Below are positions 41,914 through 51,634 of a stretch of DNA of 64,000 nucleotides, piece after piece; the stretch's first letter is position 1; every line of letters begins with the position of its first letter. The DNA comes from Sphingopyxis sp. JAI128 (GTDB taxonomy: Bacteria; Pseudomonadota; Alphaproteobacteria; Sphingomonadales; Sphingomonadaceae): positions 1-64,000 of the forward strand of contig NZ_JACHDA010000006.1 in the NCBI RefSeq assembly GCF_014207235.1, read 5' to 3'. Made by a program: the position numbers and the translations under genes. The notes below the pieces were generated by a model. It was not told the origin of the DNA, searched no databases, and saw only the letters and a list, made by a program, of their open reading frames with translations.

Positions 41914-42926
41914 CCGGGATGATGCGCATCCTGCGCCTGTCCGCCCAGCCGACGCTCGAAAATCTGACCTTGACCGAGGAAGCGGCGCCGCATCCCGGGC
42001 CCGGCGAAGTGCTGGTCCGCGTGCGCGCCACCTCGCTCAACTACCATGATTATTTGGTCGTCGCAGGCTTCATTCCGCAGCCCGCCGGACGCGTACCGAT
42101 GTCCGATGGCGCGGGTGAGATTGTTGCGCTCGGGGAGGGGGTGGCCGGTTTTTCGGTGGGCGACCGGGTGATGGGAGCATTCTTTCCGAACTGGGTCGAC
42201 GGCGCGCCAACCGAGGAAAATAATGCCGCGATTTCGGGCGAGACGATCGATGGCTTCGCTGCCGAGCATGTCGCCGTCCCGGCGCACTCGCTGTGCCCAA
42301 TGCCGCGCGGCTGGTCTTTTGCCGAGGCGGCGACGCTGCCATGCGCCGGACTGACGGCATGGCGTGGGCTCTGCGTCGTGGGGCAAGTGCAACCCGGCGC
42401 GACCGTCTTGCTGCCGGGATCGGGCGGTCTGGCGGTCTTCATGCTCCAGATCGCCAAAGCGCTCGGATTGCAGGTGATCATGATCTCGTCGTCGGATGAC
42501 AAGCTGGATCGACTGAAAGCGCTCGGCGCCGACCATGGCATCAACTATCGCACGGTTCCCGACTGGCCAGCCGCGGTTCGCCACCTTACGAAGGGGCTTG
42601 GCGTTGATCTTGTTCTCGACATCGGCGGGCAATCGACCTTTGCCCGCTCTGTCGCGGCGTGCCGGATGGGCGGGAAGCTGCTGGTTGTCGGCTCGACCTC
42701 GAATGCCGCGCCCGAACTGCCTCTCCGCGACGTTGTTATGCGCCACATCCAAGTCCGCGGCATGGCGGTAGGCAGCGTCTCGCAACTTGCCGACCTGGTC
42801 GCCTTTGTCGAAGCGAATGGCATGCGGCCGCTGATCGACAGCAGTTTTGGGTTGGACCGGCTAGGCGACGCGTTTCGTTATCAGTTGTCCGGGCAGCACA
42901 TGGGAAAAATTGTCGTCGACTTGTGA
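41910..42926 (+). CDS. Quinone-oxidoreductase-like MDR dehydrogenase
   Basis: 338 aa. GTG 41910 overlaps the SDR stop and has GGGGGAA 5 nt upstream; ATGs at 41919 and 41922 are alternatives. The zinc-ligand cysteine of alcohol dehydrogenases is absent (ATSLNYHDYLVVAG), and LPGSGGLAVFMLQIAKALG is the nucleotide loop, so it is a zinc-free NAD(P)H-dependent quinone or enoyl reductase. CAGLTAWRGL is conserved in this group. It may reduce an alpha,beta-unsaturated intermediate. Last gene of the operon. Confidence 0.85.
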   Translation: MTGMMRILRLSAQPTLENLTLTEEAAPHPGPGEVLVRVRATSLNYHDYLVVAGFIPQPAGRVPMSDGAGEIVALGEGVAGFSVGDRVMGAFFPNWVDGAPTEENNAAISGETIDGFAAEHVAVPAHSLCPMPRGWSFAEAATLPCAGLTAWRGLCVVGQVQPGATVLLPGSGGLAVFMLQIAKALGLQVIMISSSDDKLDRLKALGADHGINYRTVPDWPAAVRHLTKGLGVDLVLDIGGQSTFARSVAACRMGGKLLVVGSTSNAAPELPLRDVVMRHIQVRGMAVGSVSQLADLVAFVEANGMRPLIDSSFGLDRLGDAFRYQLSGQHMGKIVVDL

Positions 42927-43464
42927 GACTCATATCCGGCTATCGACGCGTCCAACCGTGCTCTGAGAACCTAAAATACCTCCCGCGGCGAGCATTTCGT
43001 CGCGCGAACAAACGCACTATCGAATTTCGCAAATAGTCCCAAATAGCCGCTCTGCAGCTCACGAAAATCGACCACCGAACGGTGGTAAATTTGTGAAGAA
43101 TTCAGATAAAATACAATGATTTCAATCATCTAAAATTTCTGTATTCGACCTGCCGCCCCAGCCAGCCGGCGTTTTCACGAGCGCTCGTTAGCCCTCGGGA
43201 CGTCTCGTCTAAATCAATAAAAACAATGAACTATCTTGGAGCGGAATCGCAATTCCGCTCCCACCGACAAATTGCGCGCGCAGGTTTCGAACCTGTTCGC
43301 GTGACGGGAAAGGCTGTGCCCATGCTCACCAACGTTGGCGTCAAGGCATCAAGCTCGCGTCGAAACCGTACTAGAAATCGAATGGCGGCGGCGCGGCGCG
43401 CAATCGAAGTGGCTCATCATGACCCGCAAAGCGGAAATCGTCCGAAGGAATGAAATCTATGCAG
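42927..43464. other. Gene-poor AT-rich junction with inverted repeats
   Basis: 538 bp without a credible gene; one 75-codon open frame (43226-43453) has no Shine-Dalgarno or recognisable protein. It contains ACCACCG-AA-CGGTGGT (43071-43086, perfect 7-bp arms), ATGATT-TC-AATCAT (43116-43129), an AT-rich run (about 43085-43143), and the first 31-bp direct repeat (43144-43174). The base composition differs from the flanking genes, consistent with the edge of a transferred segment. Confidence 0.6.
43144..43174 (+). repeat. 31-bp direct repeat, left copy, tRNA-Gln 3'-end-like (attachment-site candidate)
   Basis: Matches 52957-52987 in 30 of 31 bases. It starts TTCGA and continues CCTGCCGCCCCAGCCA. 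Alphaproteobacterial tRNA-Gln genes end in TTCGAAT plus a T-arm strand, CGCCCCA, G and CCA; adding AT after TTCGA would give exactly such a 23-nt end. Only this end is present; no D- or anticodon arm lies upstream. Integrase att sites often copy tRNA 3' ends. No integrase gene is visible in between. Confidence 0.6.
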
Positions 43465-44697
43465 TCAAAATTTGCGATGAAAGCTGACGAGATCGGTGTC
43501 GGGGTCACCATAGCCGCAGATAAGGCCGCGTAGCATCTGGGCCGCCATCATCGAGAAGGTAATGCCGTTCCCGCCATATCCCATTGCCGCGTAACAGTTG
43601 GGCATACCCGGAATCCGACCGATGGTCGGGGTGCCCACCGGGCTGTCGCCAAAACTGCCTGCCCAACTGTAAGCGGGCGTCGCGTCCACTCCCGGTAAAA
43701 GAGCGGCGAGCTTTCGCGACAGCGTCGCCGCCTTGTCCGGTAGCTTCGCGTCACGGAGCGCCGCGTCGGCGATTTCCTCGTCCTCGCCCCCGCAGATGAT
43801 TTCGCCGCGCGGCGTCGTACGGATGTAGAGGTAAGGATCGGCAGCTTCCCAGATCATCGCGGCGGTCGGCCAGATTGCGCGGGGCTGCGGGCGAGTCGCG
43901 ATCGACCAGCTTGAGATGATCTTGTTTCCCTTGCGCGGTACGCCCTTCATCATCTCATAGCCTGTCGCGACGACGAGATGTTTGGCGCGGATTGCGGGTC
44001 CGTCCTTGGACCGGAGCGTCACGCCCGCCTCGGAGGGGGCGACGTCGCAAATATCGACCGGGGCGTAGAGCCGTGCACCGCGCGAAATCGCAACGTTCAG
44101 ATAGCCTGCTGCCAGGCGGCGCGGATCGGCCGAATAATTGCCGTAGCCGATGATCGCATGCCGGCCCTTGATGCCATAGCGATCCCCGACCTGTGCGGGT
44201 TTGAGCAATTCGATTTCAAATCCGGCCCGGCGCCGCGCCTCGGCTTCGCGCGCAAGCCCCGCCGCATCGAGCACATTGCCGTCGAGATAGATCGAACCGC
44301 GCGTTGCACCGTCGACGTCGAGGCCGAGCCTTTCGGTGCGTTCGCGCAGCGCGTCGACCGACTGGCGCGAGCGGCGCCAGATGCGCTCGGCTTTGTCGCG
44401 ACCGATCCGTTCGGCCATTTGATGGAGCGGCGTATCGATCTCATATTGCAGCATCGCGGTCGATGCCGCGGTCGACCCGTCGGTGGGACCGCGGCGATCG
44501 ACGACGAGGACATCGAACCCCGCATCGGACAGTTGCTCGGCGATCAGCGCGCCCGAAATACCGGCGCCTATCACCACAATGTCGCAAGCGACATCGCGGG
44601 TCAGCGGCTTCTCCTCGATGGCCGGGCGACGCCGGGCCGACCAGATCGACTGGCCGGTACGAAGGTCGCGATGATGGGTCGCCGATGCGCGCCTCAT
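43465..44697 (-). CDS. FAD-dependent amino-acid/amine oxidoreductase (DAO family)
   Basis: 410 aa. N-terminal FAD-binding DIVVIGAGISGALIAEQLSD with VVDRRGPTDG, and C-terminal CYAAMGYGGNGITFSMMAA, define the DAO fold, nearest in style to gamma-glutamylputrescine/sarcosine-oxidase-like proteins. The loop SWAGSFGDSPVGTPTIGRIP is typical. It oxidises an amine or D-amino-acid-like compound, giving hydrogen peroxide in many members, which would fit the catalase gene 12 bp upstream. It is the last gene of the minus-strand island operon. Substrate unknown. Confidence 0.82.
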   Translation of the reverse strand: MRRASATHHRDLRTGQSIWSARRRPAIEEKPLTRDVACDIVVIGAGISGALIAEQLSDAGFDVLVVDRRGPTDGSTAASTAMLQYEIDTPLHQMAERIGRDKAERIWRRSRQSVDALRERTERLGLDVDGATRGSIYLDGNVLDAAGLAREAEARRRAGFEIELLKPAQVGDRYGIKGRHAIIGYGNYSADPRRLAAGYLNVAISRGARLYAPVDICDVAPSEAGVTLRSKDGPAIRAKHLVVATGYEMMKGVPRKGNKIISSWSIATRPQPRAIWPTAAMIWEAADPYLYIRTTPRGEIICGGEDEEIADAALRDAKLPDKAATLSRKLAALLPGVDATPAYSWAGSFGDSPVGTPTIGRIPGMPNCYAAMGYGGNGITFSMMAAQMLRGLICGYGDPDTDLVSFHRKF

Positions 44698-44709
44698 CGG
44701 GACGGGCGA

Positions 44710-46857
44710 TCAGGCAAGATCGCGCACCTTGGCTTCGCGAGCCCAATGGCGCCGCGTGCCCACGTTTTCGAACTTGTCGATGGCAACAACACCGCCGTCC
44801 TTTTCGACCCCCGCCTTGTCGAGCAGCGCCTGCGTCGCGTCGTCATGCGCGATCGTCTTGCAATGCCCATAGGCGTCCATGAACCACTGGACGGCGGCGC
44901 CTTGCTTCGAGAGAAGGCTGGCCTGTTCTTCGGTGAGAATCGACGCCACAGCATCGAACAGCACCGAGGGCGAGCCCGCGAGCTGGCCGTCGGCCTTGAG
45001 CGTACCACCTTTGACCTTGATGCCGCCGACCTTGGGGGCGATGAGGAATGCGGTGCCGCCTGCGCCCTCGATTTCGCCTTTCAGCTTGTCGATCGCCGCC
45101 TTGTCCGACCCTTCAGCGAACAGGATCGCGATCTTGCGGCCCTCCATCGTGTCGTCGGCATTTTTCTGGATCGACAGCGCATCCGAGGGTTTAAGATCGA
45201 CCGGCGAACGCGCGGCCTTTTCCTTTGCGGGCAGATCGATTGCGAGACCCGCCGCGACGCGCTTCGCCAGATCCTCGTCGATATTGCGAAGCTGGCCGAC
45301 GACGCGGGCGCGGACATGGTCCAGCGTCACCTTCGACAGCTCGAACACCAGCGCCGATGCGATATGCGCTTGCTCATTCCCGGTCTGCGACCGATAGAAG
45401 AGCCGCGCCTGGCTGAAATGATCGGCGAACAGTTCCGCGCGGATACGCAGTTTCTGTGCCGGATCGTTCCGTTCGTCGTTGGTCTCGAAAGTCCTGAAGC
45501 CTGTTGCGGCGCTCGCCCGCGGCCCGCCATTCTCGCCTGCTTCGGCCAAGCTGTTGGGCTCGTAATTGGCGCGCCCGGTCGGGACGAGCGTCTGCATCAT
45601 CCCGTCGCGCTGGAAATTGTGGAACGGGCATTTGGGCGCATTGATCGGAATCTGGTGGAAATTGGTCGTCCCCAGCCGCGACTTCTGCGTGTCGAGATAG
45701 GAGAAGAGCCGACCCTGCAACAACGGATCGTTGCTGAAATCGATGCCGGGAATGATGTTGGACGGCAGGAAGGCGACCTGTTCGGTCTCGGCGAAGAAAT
45801 TGTCGACGTTGCGGTTGAGCGTCATGCGGCCGACGATCTCGACCGGCACATCCTCTTCGGGGATCAGTTTTGTCGCGTCGAGCACGTCATAAGGCAGCTT
45901 TTCGGCGAAAGCCTCGTCGAAGACCTGCACGCCGAGATCCCAGGCCGGGAAGTCGCCCGCGTCGATCGCCTCGAACAGGTCGCGGCGGTGGAAGTCGGGA
46001 TCGGCCCCTGCGATCTTGACCGCTTCGTCCCATGTCGTCGACTGGATACCGAGCACCGGCTTCCAGTGGAATTTGACGAACTTGCCCTCCCCATCGTCGT
46101 TGACGAAGCGGAAGGTGTGGACGCCGAAGCCCTCGATCATCCGAAAGCTGCGCGGGATCGCGCGGTCGGACATCGCCCACATGATCATGTGCATCGCCTC
46201 GGGCATCAGGCCGATGAAGTCCCAGAAGGTATCGTGCGCGCTCGCTGCCTGCGGATAGCCGCGGTCGGCCTCCATCTTCACGCTGTGGACGAGGTCGGGA
46301 AATTTCATCGCGTCCTGGATGAAGAAGACCGGGATATTGTTGCCGACGAGGTCCCAATTGCCGCTGTCGGTGTAGAATTTTACCGCGAAGCCACGCACAT
46401 CGCGCGGCGTATCGACCGATCCGGCGCCGCCCGCCACGGTGGAGAAGCGGACGAAGACCGGGCAGGTCGCGCCCTCCTTCTGCAGGATCGACGCCTTGGT
46501 CAGTCCGGGGATCGCCTTGGTGCATTCGAACACGCCGTGGGCGCCCGACCCGCGCGCGTGCACGATCCGCTCGGGGATGCGCTCATGGTCGAAATGGAAG
46601 ATTTTCTCGCGGAGCACGAAATCCTCGAGCAGTGTTGGCCCCCGTTCGCCGGCGCGCAGCGAATTCTGGTTGTCCGAAATGCGGTGGCCGAAATTGTCGG
46701 TGAGATAGGCTGCCGGATCGGTGACGCCTCCTTCGACCTGCTGGTGCAGTTCGTCACCATTGCCGCGGCTGCCGGCCTGGGCAAGCTGCCCCGCGCCAGG
46801 CTGATGGTCGCCAAGGGCGTGGATGGTCGCAGGCGACGGCGCGGGCTTCTTGGCCAT
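44710..46857 (-). CDS. katE: Large-subunit monofunctional catalase HPII/KatE type
   Basis: 715 aa, a clade-2 catalase. The proximal heme ligand Tyr is in [15 protein letters not shown]; the distal His lies in [15 protein letters not shown] and the Asn in [14 protein letters not shown]. The C-terminal 150 residues (about 560-715, [17 protein letters not shown] onward) form the flavodoxin/DJ-1-like domain found only in large-subunit catalases. It detoxifies hydrogen peroxide in the cytoplasm. The N-terminal extension with a lysine/proline-rich start is normal for KatE. It lies in the stress/glycan operon, 82 bp after the thioredoxin-reductase-like gene. Confidence 0.95.
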   Translation of the reverse strand: MAKKPAPSPATIHALGDHQPGAGQLAQAGSRGNGDELHQQVEGGVTDPAAYLTDNFGHRISDNQNSLRAGERGPTLLEDFVLREKIFHFDHERIPERIVHARGSGAHGVFECTKAIPGLTKASILQKEGATCPVFVRFSTVAGGAGSVDTPRDVRGFAVKFYTDSGNWDLVGNNIPVFFIQDAMKFPDLVHSVKMEADRGYPQAASAHDTFWDFIGLMPEAMHMIMWAMSDRAIPRSFRMIEGFGVHTFRFVNDDGEGKFVKFHWKPVLGIQSTTWDEAVKIAGADPDFHRRDLFEAIDAGDFPAWDLGVQVFDEAFAEKLPYDVLDATKLIPEEDVPVEIVGRMTLNRNVDNFFAETEQVAFLPSNIIPGIDFSNDPLLQGRLFSYLDTQKSRLGTTNFHQIPINAPKCPFHNFQRDGMMQTLVPTGRANYEPNSLAEAGENGGPRASAATGFRTFETNDERNDPAQKLRIRAELFADHFSQARLFYRSQTGNEQAHIASALVFELSKVTLDHVRARVVGQLRNIDEDLAKRVAAGLAIDLPAKEKAARSPVDLKPSDALSIQKNADDTMEGRKIAILFAEGSDKAAIDKLKGEIEGAGGTAFLIAPKVGGIKVKGGTLKADGQLAGSPSVLFDAVASILTEEQASLLSKQGAAVQWFMDAYGHCKTIAHDDATQALLDKAGVEKDGGVVAIDKFENVGTRRHWAREAKVRDLA

Positions 46858-46939
46858 GATCGGTTCCTTGAATTTCGAGGGGCTTGCATCCTCAACCCCC
46901 CGCTCGCGCTTAGGTTTCGCAGGGCGCCGATTTCTCTGA

Positions 46940-47899
46940 CTATTTCTGATCGGCCATCACATGCCCGTCCTGTTCGCGCAGCCAGTTGTGGAGCCGCGTC
47001 GCCGCCATCGCGGCCTGCCCGATCGCGACGCTGATCTGGTCGAGACCTTCGATGACGTCGCCCGCGGCATAAACGCCGGGTAGCAGTCCGTCGGAAAAAG
47101 CGCTGAACGGAATGCAGCCATTGGGGTCGGTCAGCGGCGCCAGCATGGCGGCGAGTTCGCCGCGCGGCGTCGATCCGAACGCCGGGTAGAGCGTATCGAA
47201 CCGGCGCGGTTGGGCTTCGCCCTCGACCGCGACGAACATCGCCTCGTCGGTAGCGTCAAGGCGAAGGACCCGGCCTTCGAGAACGTCGACGCCGCTCGCT
47301 TCGAGTTCGCCCCGCTGCCGATCGGTCAGCGCCACCTGCCATTTCGGAATGAGGGTGACGTCGCTCGAATATTGTCGAAGGAACATCGCTTCGGCGGCGC
47401 CATGGAGATCGGAACCGAGGACCGCGATCCGCTCGTGGCCATGTTCGAAGCCATCGCAGATTGGGCAATAACGAAGCACCCCGTTCCGAACCGCCGCGTC
47501 ATGATCGCCGCTGTCGAGTCTCGCGAGATTGGTATCGACGCCGGTCGCGAGAATCAGGCCGCGTGCATCGATGGTCGCGCCGTCCGCGAGGTGGGCGCGA
47601 AAGCCCTCCTCATTTTGTCGGGGTGCGATTGCGTTAACGCTGGCCTCGAAAATCTCCGCCCCGTAACGCGTGGCATGGTCGCTCATGCGCGCGATGAGAT
47701 CGGCCCCGACGATGCCGTCGGGAAACCCGGGAATATTGCGCGACCGCGGCACCCAAAGGGCGCGCGAACGTCCGTCATGCAGGACGCGTACTTTTCTCCG
47801 GTAGCGCGCGAGATACAGTGCGGCCGTCAGTCCGGCAGGTCCCGCGCCGACGATCAATATATCGATCGCCGACCCTTCGCTGGCCGCAAGCGACGTCAT
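46940..47899 (-). CDS. Thioredoxin-reductase-like FAD/NAD(P) oxidoreductase
   Basis: 319 aa from the ATG at 47899, which overlaps the GH130-like gene stop by 4 bp. FAD-binding DILIVGAGPAGLTAALYLAR; the redox pair YCPICDGFEHG; NADP-domain VLGSDLHGAAEA; and the C-terminal GVYAAGDVIEGLDQISVAIGQAA, all in the TrxB order. CPIC replaces the usual CATC of thioredoxin reductase; the YCPxCDGFE form is common in stand-alone TrxB-like proteins that may reduce other targets. It probably supplies reducing power against oxidative stress in concert with the catalase. Confidence 0.88.
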   Translation of the reverse strand: MTSLAASEGSAIDILIVGAGPAGLTAALYLARYRRKVRVLHDGRSRALWVPRSRNIPGFPDGIVGADLIARMSDHATRYGAEIFEASVNAIAPRQNEEGFRAHLADGATIDARGLILATGVDTNLARLDSGDHDAAVRNGVLRYCPICDGFEHGHERIAVLGSDLHGAAEAMFLRQYSSDVTLIPKWQVALTDRQRGELEASGVDVLEGRVLRLDATDEAMFVAVEGEAQPRRFDTLYPAFGSTPRGELAAMLAPLTDPNGCIPFSAFSDGLLPGVYAAGDVIEGLDQISVAIGQAAMAATRLHNWLREQDGHVMADQK

Positions 47900-49200
47900 C
47901 CTGTGGCCCGCGCGGAATAATCCATGGCCGCAAGGATTTCCGTTATCGCAACGAATGCGAAGCACACCGAACTGTCGGCGACGCCATAGGGGAGGAAGAT
48001 ATCTTCGCCGACGCGGATCGCGCCGCAGGTGTAGACGACATTGGGGACATAGCCTTCGCGGTCCTCGTCGGCGGCGGACAGGATCGGGTTGGGCGTCCGG
48101 CCGATGACCTTCGACGGATCGGACTTGTCGAGCAGCACGGCGCCGATCGCATATTTGCGCATTGCGCCGACGCCATGGGTCAGCACCAGCCAGCCCTCGT
48201 CCAGCTCGATTGGCGCGCCGCAATTGCCGATCTGTATGAGCTCCCATGGAAAGCGCGGCTCGAGCAGCAATTCACCGTCTTCCCATTGATCGACTGCACC
48301 CGAGCGTAGCAAGTAGAGATTCTTGCCATCCTGCCGGCCAATCATGCAGAATTGCCCGTCGATCTTGCGCGGGAACAACGCCATGCCTTTGTTGCGACCC
48401 GCCTTCCCCTTGATCGGCGTCAGCGTGAAATCCTTGAAATCGCGCGTCCGCAGCAGTTCCGACTGAATGTCCCGGCCGCTGTAGGCGGTGTAGGTTCCGA
48501 TCCATTCGCTCTTGCCGCTGTCGCGCTCGAACTCGAGCAGCCGGAGATCCTCGAGACCGTTGCGCTGCGCCTCGGTGATCGGAAAGATCACGGTTCCGGA
48601 CAGGGAGCTGTCCTTCTGGCGGTAGAGCGAGACGACATCGTCTGGTTTGTCCTCGCGATGCTGACCCAGCATCGCCGCGGTGGCGAAGGCTGGCTGCGGC
48701 ATCAGCGTCAGCTCGCGGTCGCTCGTGATGATCCCCTCCCGAAAGGCGATCGTCGAAATATGGCCTTCGCCGACCGCACGCAGCGATAGCAGGATTCGGA
48801 CGCAACCTTCCCCCAAGCCCGTCTGGTCGGGATGGCGCACAACGCTGGGGTTCATCAGCGCCGCTGCAGCGTAGCTATATTCGTGGCAGAAATAGGCGCC
48901 GATCAAGAGCCGCATCTCGCGCTTCAGTGTCAGGCCTTCGAGACCGAGCTTCGGTTCGATCTGCTCGAAACGATCCTCGAACACCTTCTCGATCTGCCAG
49001 TGCCGATCGGCGAAATCGCGCAGGATCACAGCGAGCTCGGCGCGCACGGTGCGTGTATCGAGCGCAACGATTTCGCGCGCCAGACGCCGCACGCGCTCGA
49101 GATCGGGGCCGGACGCTTGCCATGCCAGGTGAAAGGGTCGCACGACGACGCGCGTCGGGTCGGCGTGGAGCCGCAATTCGTCCTGGACCAGATGCACCAT
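47896..49200 (-). CDS. GH130-like beta-mannoside phosphorylase family protein
   Basis: 434 aa from ATG 49200, preceded by GAGGGG. The five-bladed-propeller GH130 pattern is visible as MNPSVVRHPDQ, EWIGTYTAYSGRDIQSEL, NKGMALFPRKIDGQFCMIGR, ELIQIGNCGAPIELDEGWLV and VVYTCGAIRVGEDIFLPYG. Such enzymes phosphorolyse or hydrolyse mannosyl linkages. An N-terminal helical extension of about 90 residues is longer than in many members. Genes with this look recur next to glycosyltransferases in alphaproteobacterial stress operons. It starts 7 bp after the glycosyltransferase stop. Confidence 0.83.
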   Translation of the reverse strand: MVHLVQDELRLHADPTRVVVRPFHLAWQASGPDLERVRRLAREIVALDTRTVRAELAVILRDFADRHWQIEKVFEDRFEQIEPKLGLEGLTLKREMRLLIGAYFCHEYSYAAAALMNPSVVRHPDQTGLGEGCVRILLSLRAVGEGHISTIAFREGIITSDRELTLMPQPAFATAAMLGQHREDKPDDVVSLYRQKDSSLSGTVIFPITEAQRNGLEDLRLLEFERDSGKSEWIGTYTAYSGRDIQSELLRTRDFKDFTLTPIKGKAGRNKGMALFPRKIDGQFCMIGRQDGKNLYLLRSGAVDQWEDGELLLEPRFPWELIQIGNCGAPIELDEGWLVLTHGVGAMRKYAIGAVLLDKSDPSKVIGRTPNPILSAADEDREGYVPNVVYTCGAIRVGEDIFLPYGVADSSVCFAFVAITEILAAMDYSARATG

Positions 49201-49207
49201 AATCCCC

Positions 49208-51478
49208 TCAGTCGACCTTGCGGATGAAATCCCGAATGGCATAGGTCGCATGCTGATAGGCAAGGACCGACTCCGCGCCTTCGTTCAAGTTCAAACCGCG
49301 GGGATTTATGCCGTCCCTGCTGGTCCCGGTCAGCGGATCCCCAACGATCACGCCTCGGTCGTTGCGCCCCGAAAACCATTCGTAGGCCCGTTGCGCGTGC
49401 GTGAGCCAGATATCGTCGCCGGTTACGTCGTATGCCACAGACGCCGCATCGATGGCTGCCCAAATCTCGAGCGGCTGCTGATCGAAGGGGCGCGGAATTT
49501 CATAGTCATGACCGAAGCTGTCGGATCCGACTGGACGATAATAACCATCAGGCGAAATCTGCGCGTCGTTGATCCACCGCAACGTATCGACGCCGCACGC
49601 AGTAATGTCCGCACGCTCCATCCGCACGCCCGCGCGCAACATCGCCTCGGGCAGGCGGCAATTGTCATAGGCAAGCACCGGCTCGAACCATCTCCAGTTC
49701 GGCCGCGCCGCGACTTCGTAAAGCGTCATCAGGCGGTCGGCGCCGCTGCGTAATATCCGGTTCGCCAAGTCATGCTCGGGATGCGTCGCGAGGACGAAGT
49801 CGGCGCCGAGCATCGCAAAGGCAATCGCGCGCGGCGACCGGAAATCCAGCGCGGACGCGGCCGTGCGCTCGAACAGCTCGTGCGCCCATAGCCGCTGACC
49901 GGGTTCGCGTGCGTCGCGCGCTGTCGCGCCGAGTGCCCAGAGGGTTCGCCCGCAGCTATCCTCGGACCCCACGTCCTCAAGCCAGTCGCGTCCGAAGCCC
50001 ATGAAGTTGCGAAATTCGGCGCGGTCCGGGTTCCAGGCATGCTGCACAAATGCCGCAAAAACCGAGGTCAACTGCCCGCACCTGCGGAAGGCGTCGTCGT
50101 CAAGCCGATGCATCAGCATCAGCGCCCGCGCGTTGTCGTCGACGCAATAGCCGTGCGCGCGATCGGGAATCATATGAACGCTATGCTGGAGGATGCCGGT
50201 GTCGTCGCAAATGCGAAGGAACCCGTCGATGCCGATCCGGTCGGGAATGGGAGCGGCTTTGGGCAGGACACGGTTTTCCGCGATCAGCGCGCAGGTGCGC
50301 TCCGCAAACACCGGCCAGATCATGTCTCGACTACGATCATAGGCGCGGCGCTGCAGCGTGAGCAGCCGGTCGGTATCGCCAAGCAGATAGCGGATTTCGT
50401 TCGCGATCGCTTCGCTGTCGTTGAAAGGAACCAGCACGCCATGATCGTCGGCGAGTAGCTCGACCGCATGCACATAGGGCGTCGAGATCACCGCCTTGCC
50501 CAGCGCCATCGCATAGGAGAGCGTGCCCGACGTCGATTGCTGCGCACCTGTGTAAGGCGTCACATAGATGTCGGCCGCCTCGATCAGATCAAGCAGATCG
50601 TCGGTGTCCAAGAAGGCATTGATCCAGCGGACATGCGCCTCAACCCCAAGCGAGACGGCGAGCGCCTCAAGCCGGTCGCGATAGGCTTCGCCTTCCTGCG
50701 CGAGCAGATTGGGATGCGTGGCCCCCGCGATGCAATAGAGAAAGTCGGGATGATCCTCGACGATCACGGGCAGTGCCTCGATGACGGCCTCGATCCCCTT
50801 GCCCGGCGACAATAGCCCGAAGGTCAGCGCGACCTGTTTGCCCGCAAAGCCGAACCGCGGCTTGAACTGCGACGCGCGGCCGAACGGGCGATCGGGTACG
50901 CCGTGCGCAATCATGGCGATCTGATCGTCATCGGCCCGATAGACGCTGCGCAGAAGGTCGCGCGAGCGTTCGGACATAACGACAAGCTTGGTGGCGCGCG
51001 CGATCAGGCGACCCATGACGCGGCGCTGATCGGCATCGGGTTCGGCGAGCACCGTGTGAAGCGTGACGATCAGAGGCGCCGAAACCCGGTCCACCAGTTC
51101 GAGCACCATATCCCCGGCCAGCCCGCCGAAAAGACCGAACTCGTGCTGCAGCCAGACGATGTCCGCGCAGCTCGCCTCGATCTGTTTTGCCGTGTCGATA
51201 AAGCTGTCGGTGTCGCCCTCGGTTATCGCGGCACAAACCACCGGATCGAATATGGTCGGGGTCGCTGCGGGGGCCATCGCATAGACATCGACAGCGACCT
51301 CCGGCGCAGCTGCCCGAAGCGACGCGTGAATGTCGGCGGTGAACGTCGCGATGCCGCAGCGCCGGGGAAGGAAGCCGCCAATCAGTGCGAGCCGGAGCGA
51401 CGGCGCGACGGTGGGACGAAGCGATCGGCAAGCCTCGAGGCCTTCATCGAACGACGTGCGATCAGGAGCTTCGTACAC
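49208..51478 (-). CDS. Two-domain glycosyltransferase (GT4-like) with C-terminal barrel
   Basis: 756 aa from GTG 51478 (GGAAGG 8 nt upstream); the frame is open further, to 51583. Residues about 25-390 are a GT-B transferase: IGGFLPRRCGIATFTADIH, WLQHEFGLFGG, and TFGLLSPGKGIEAVIEALP with the C-terminal PYTGAQQSTSGTLSYAMALGKAVIST donor site. Residues about 400-756 are an all-helical (alpha/alpha)6-like domain (HGYCVDDNARALMLMHRL, DYEIPRPFDQQPLEIWAAID) as seen in glycoside-processing proteins. The fusion couples making and trimming of one glycan, likely mannose-rich given its neighbours. Cytoplasmic. Confidence 0.82.
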   Translation of the reverse strand: MYEAPDRTSFDEGLEACRSLRPTVAPSLRLALIGGFLPRRCGIATFTADIHASLRAAAPEVAVDVYAMAPAATPTIFDPVVCAAITEGDTDSFIDTAKQIEASCADIVWLQHEFGLFGGLAGDMVLELVDRVSAPLIVTLHTVLAEPDADQRRVMGRLIARATKLVVMSERSRDLLRSVYRADDDQIAMIAHGVPDRPFGRASQFKPRFGFAGKQVALTFGLLSPGKGIEAVIEALPVIVEDHPDFLYCIAGATHPNLLAQEGEAYRDRLEALAVSLGVEAHVRWINAFLDTDDLLDLIEAADIYVTPYTGAQQSTSGTLSYAMALGKAVISTPYVHAVELLADDHGVLVPFNDSEAIANEIRYLLGDTDRLLTLQRRAYDRSRDMIWPVFAERTCALIAENRVLPKAAPIPDRIGIDGFLRICDDTGILQHSVHMIPDRAHGYCVDDNARALMLMHRLDDDAFRRCGQLTSVFAAFVQHAWNPDRAEFRNFMGFGRDWLEDVGSEDSCGRTLWALGATARDAREPGQRLWAHELFERTAASALDFRSPRAIAFAMLGADFVLATHPEHDLANRILRSGADRLMTLYEVAARPNWRWFEPVLAYDNCRLPEAMLRAGVRMERADITACGVDTLRWINDAQISPDGYYRPVGSDSFGHDYEIPRPFDQQPLEIWAAIDAASVAYDVTGDDIWLTHAQRAYEWFSGRNDRGVIVGDPLTGTSRDGINPRGLNLNEGAESVLAYQHATYAIRDFIRKVD

Positions 51479-51634
51479 AGGTTTTACCTTCCAAAATGAA
51501 GCGGCAGAAGGCCTCACCAATAAATTGATTGATTGTGTTAGGACGCGCCGTGATCTGCTGCGGCGGGTTCGGAAATAATACAAATCAGCGAGGCGTTGGT
51601 TCCGCCGGACACCTGCTCCGCGGCGAAAACCCGA

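Noticed and set aside
43144..43174. A complete tRNA-Gln gene
   Set aside because: Only the 3'-end-like portion is present; no acceptor 5' strand, D-arm or anticodon arm is found upstream, and two T-loop bases are missing.
43226..43453. 75-codon plus-strand open frame in the island junction
   Set aside because: No Shine-Dalgarno, no similarity to known proteins and atypical composition; treated as intergenic DNA.
43978..47034. Very long plus-strand open frame (1018 codons) over the catalase and FAD oxidoreductase genes
   Set aside because: It is antisense to two clearly recognisable genes, its translation is Arg/Asp/His-rich without domains, and long antisense frames are expected at this GC content.
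51590..51625. GGAAC on the minus strand as a general-stress (EcfG) -35 element for the glycosyltransferase gene
   Set aside because: No CGTT -10 element occurs at the right spacing; the next bases read GTATT.
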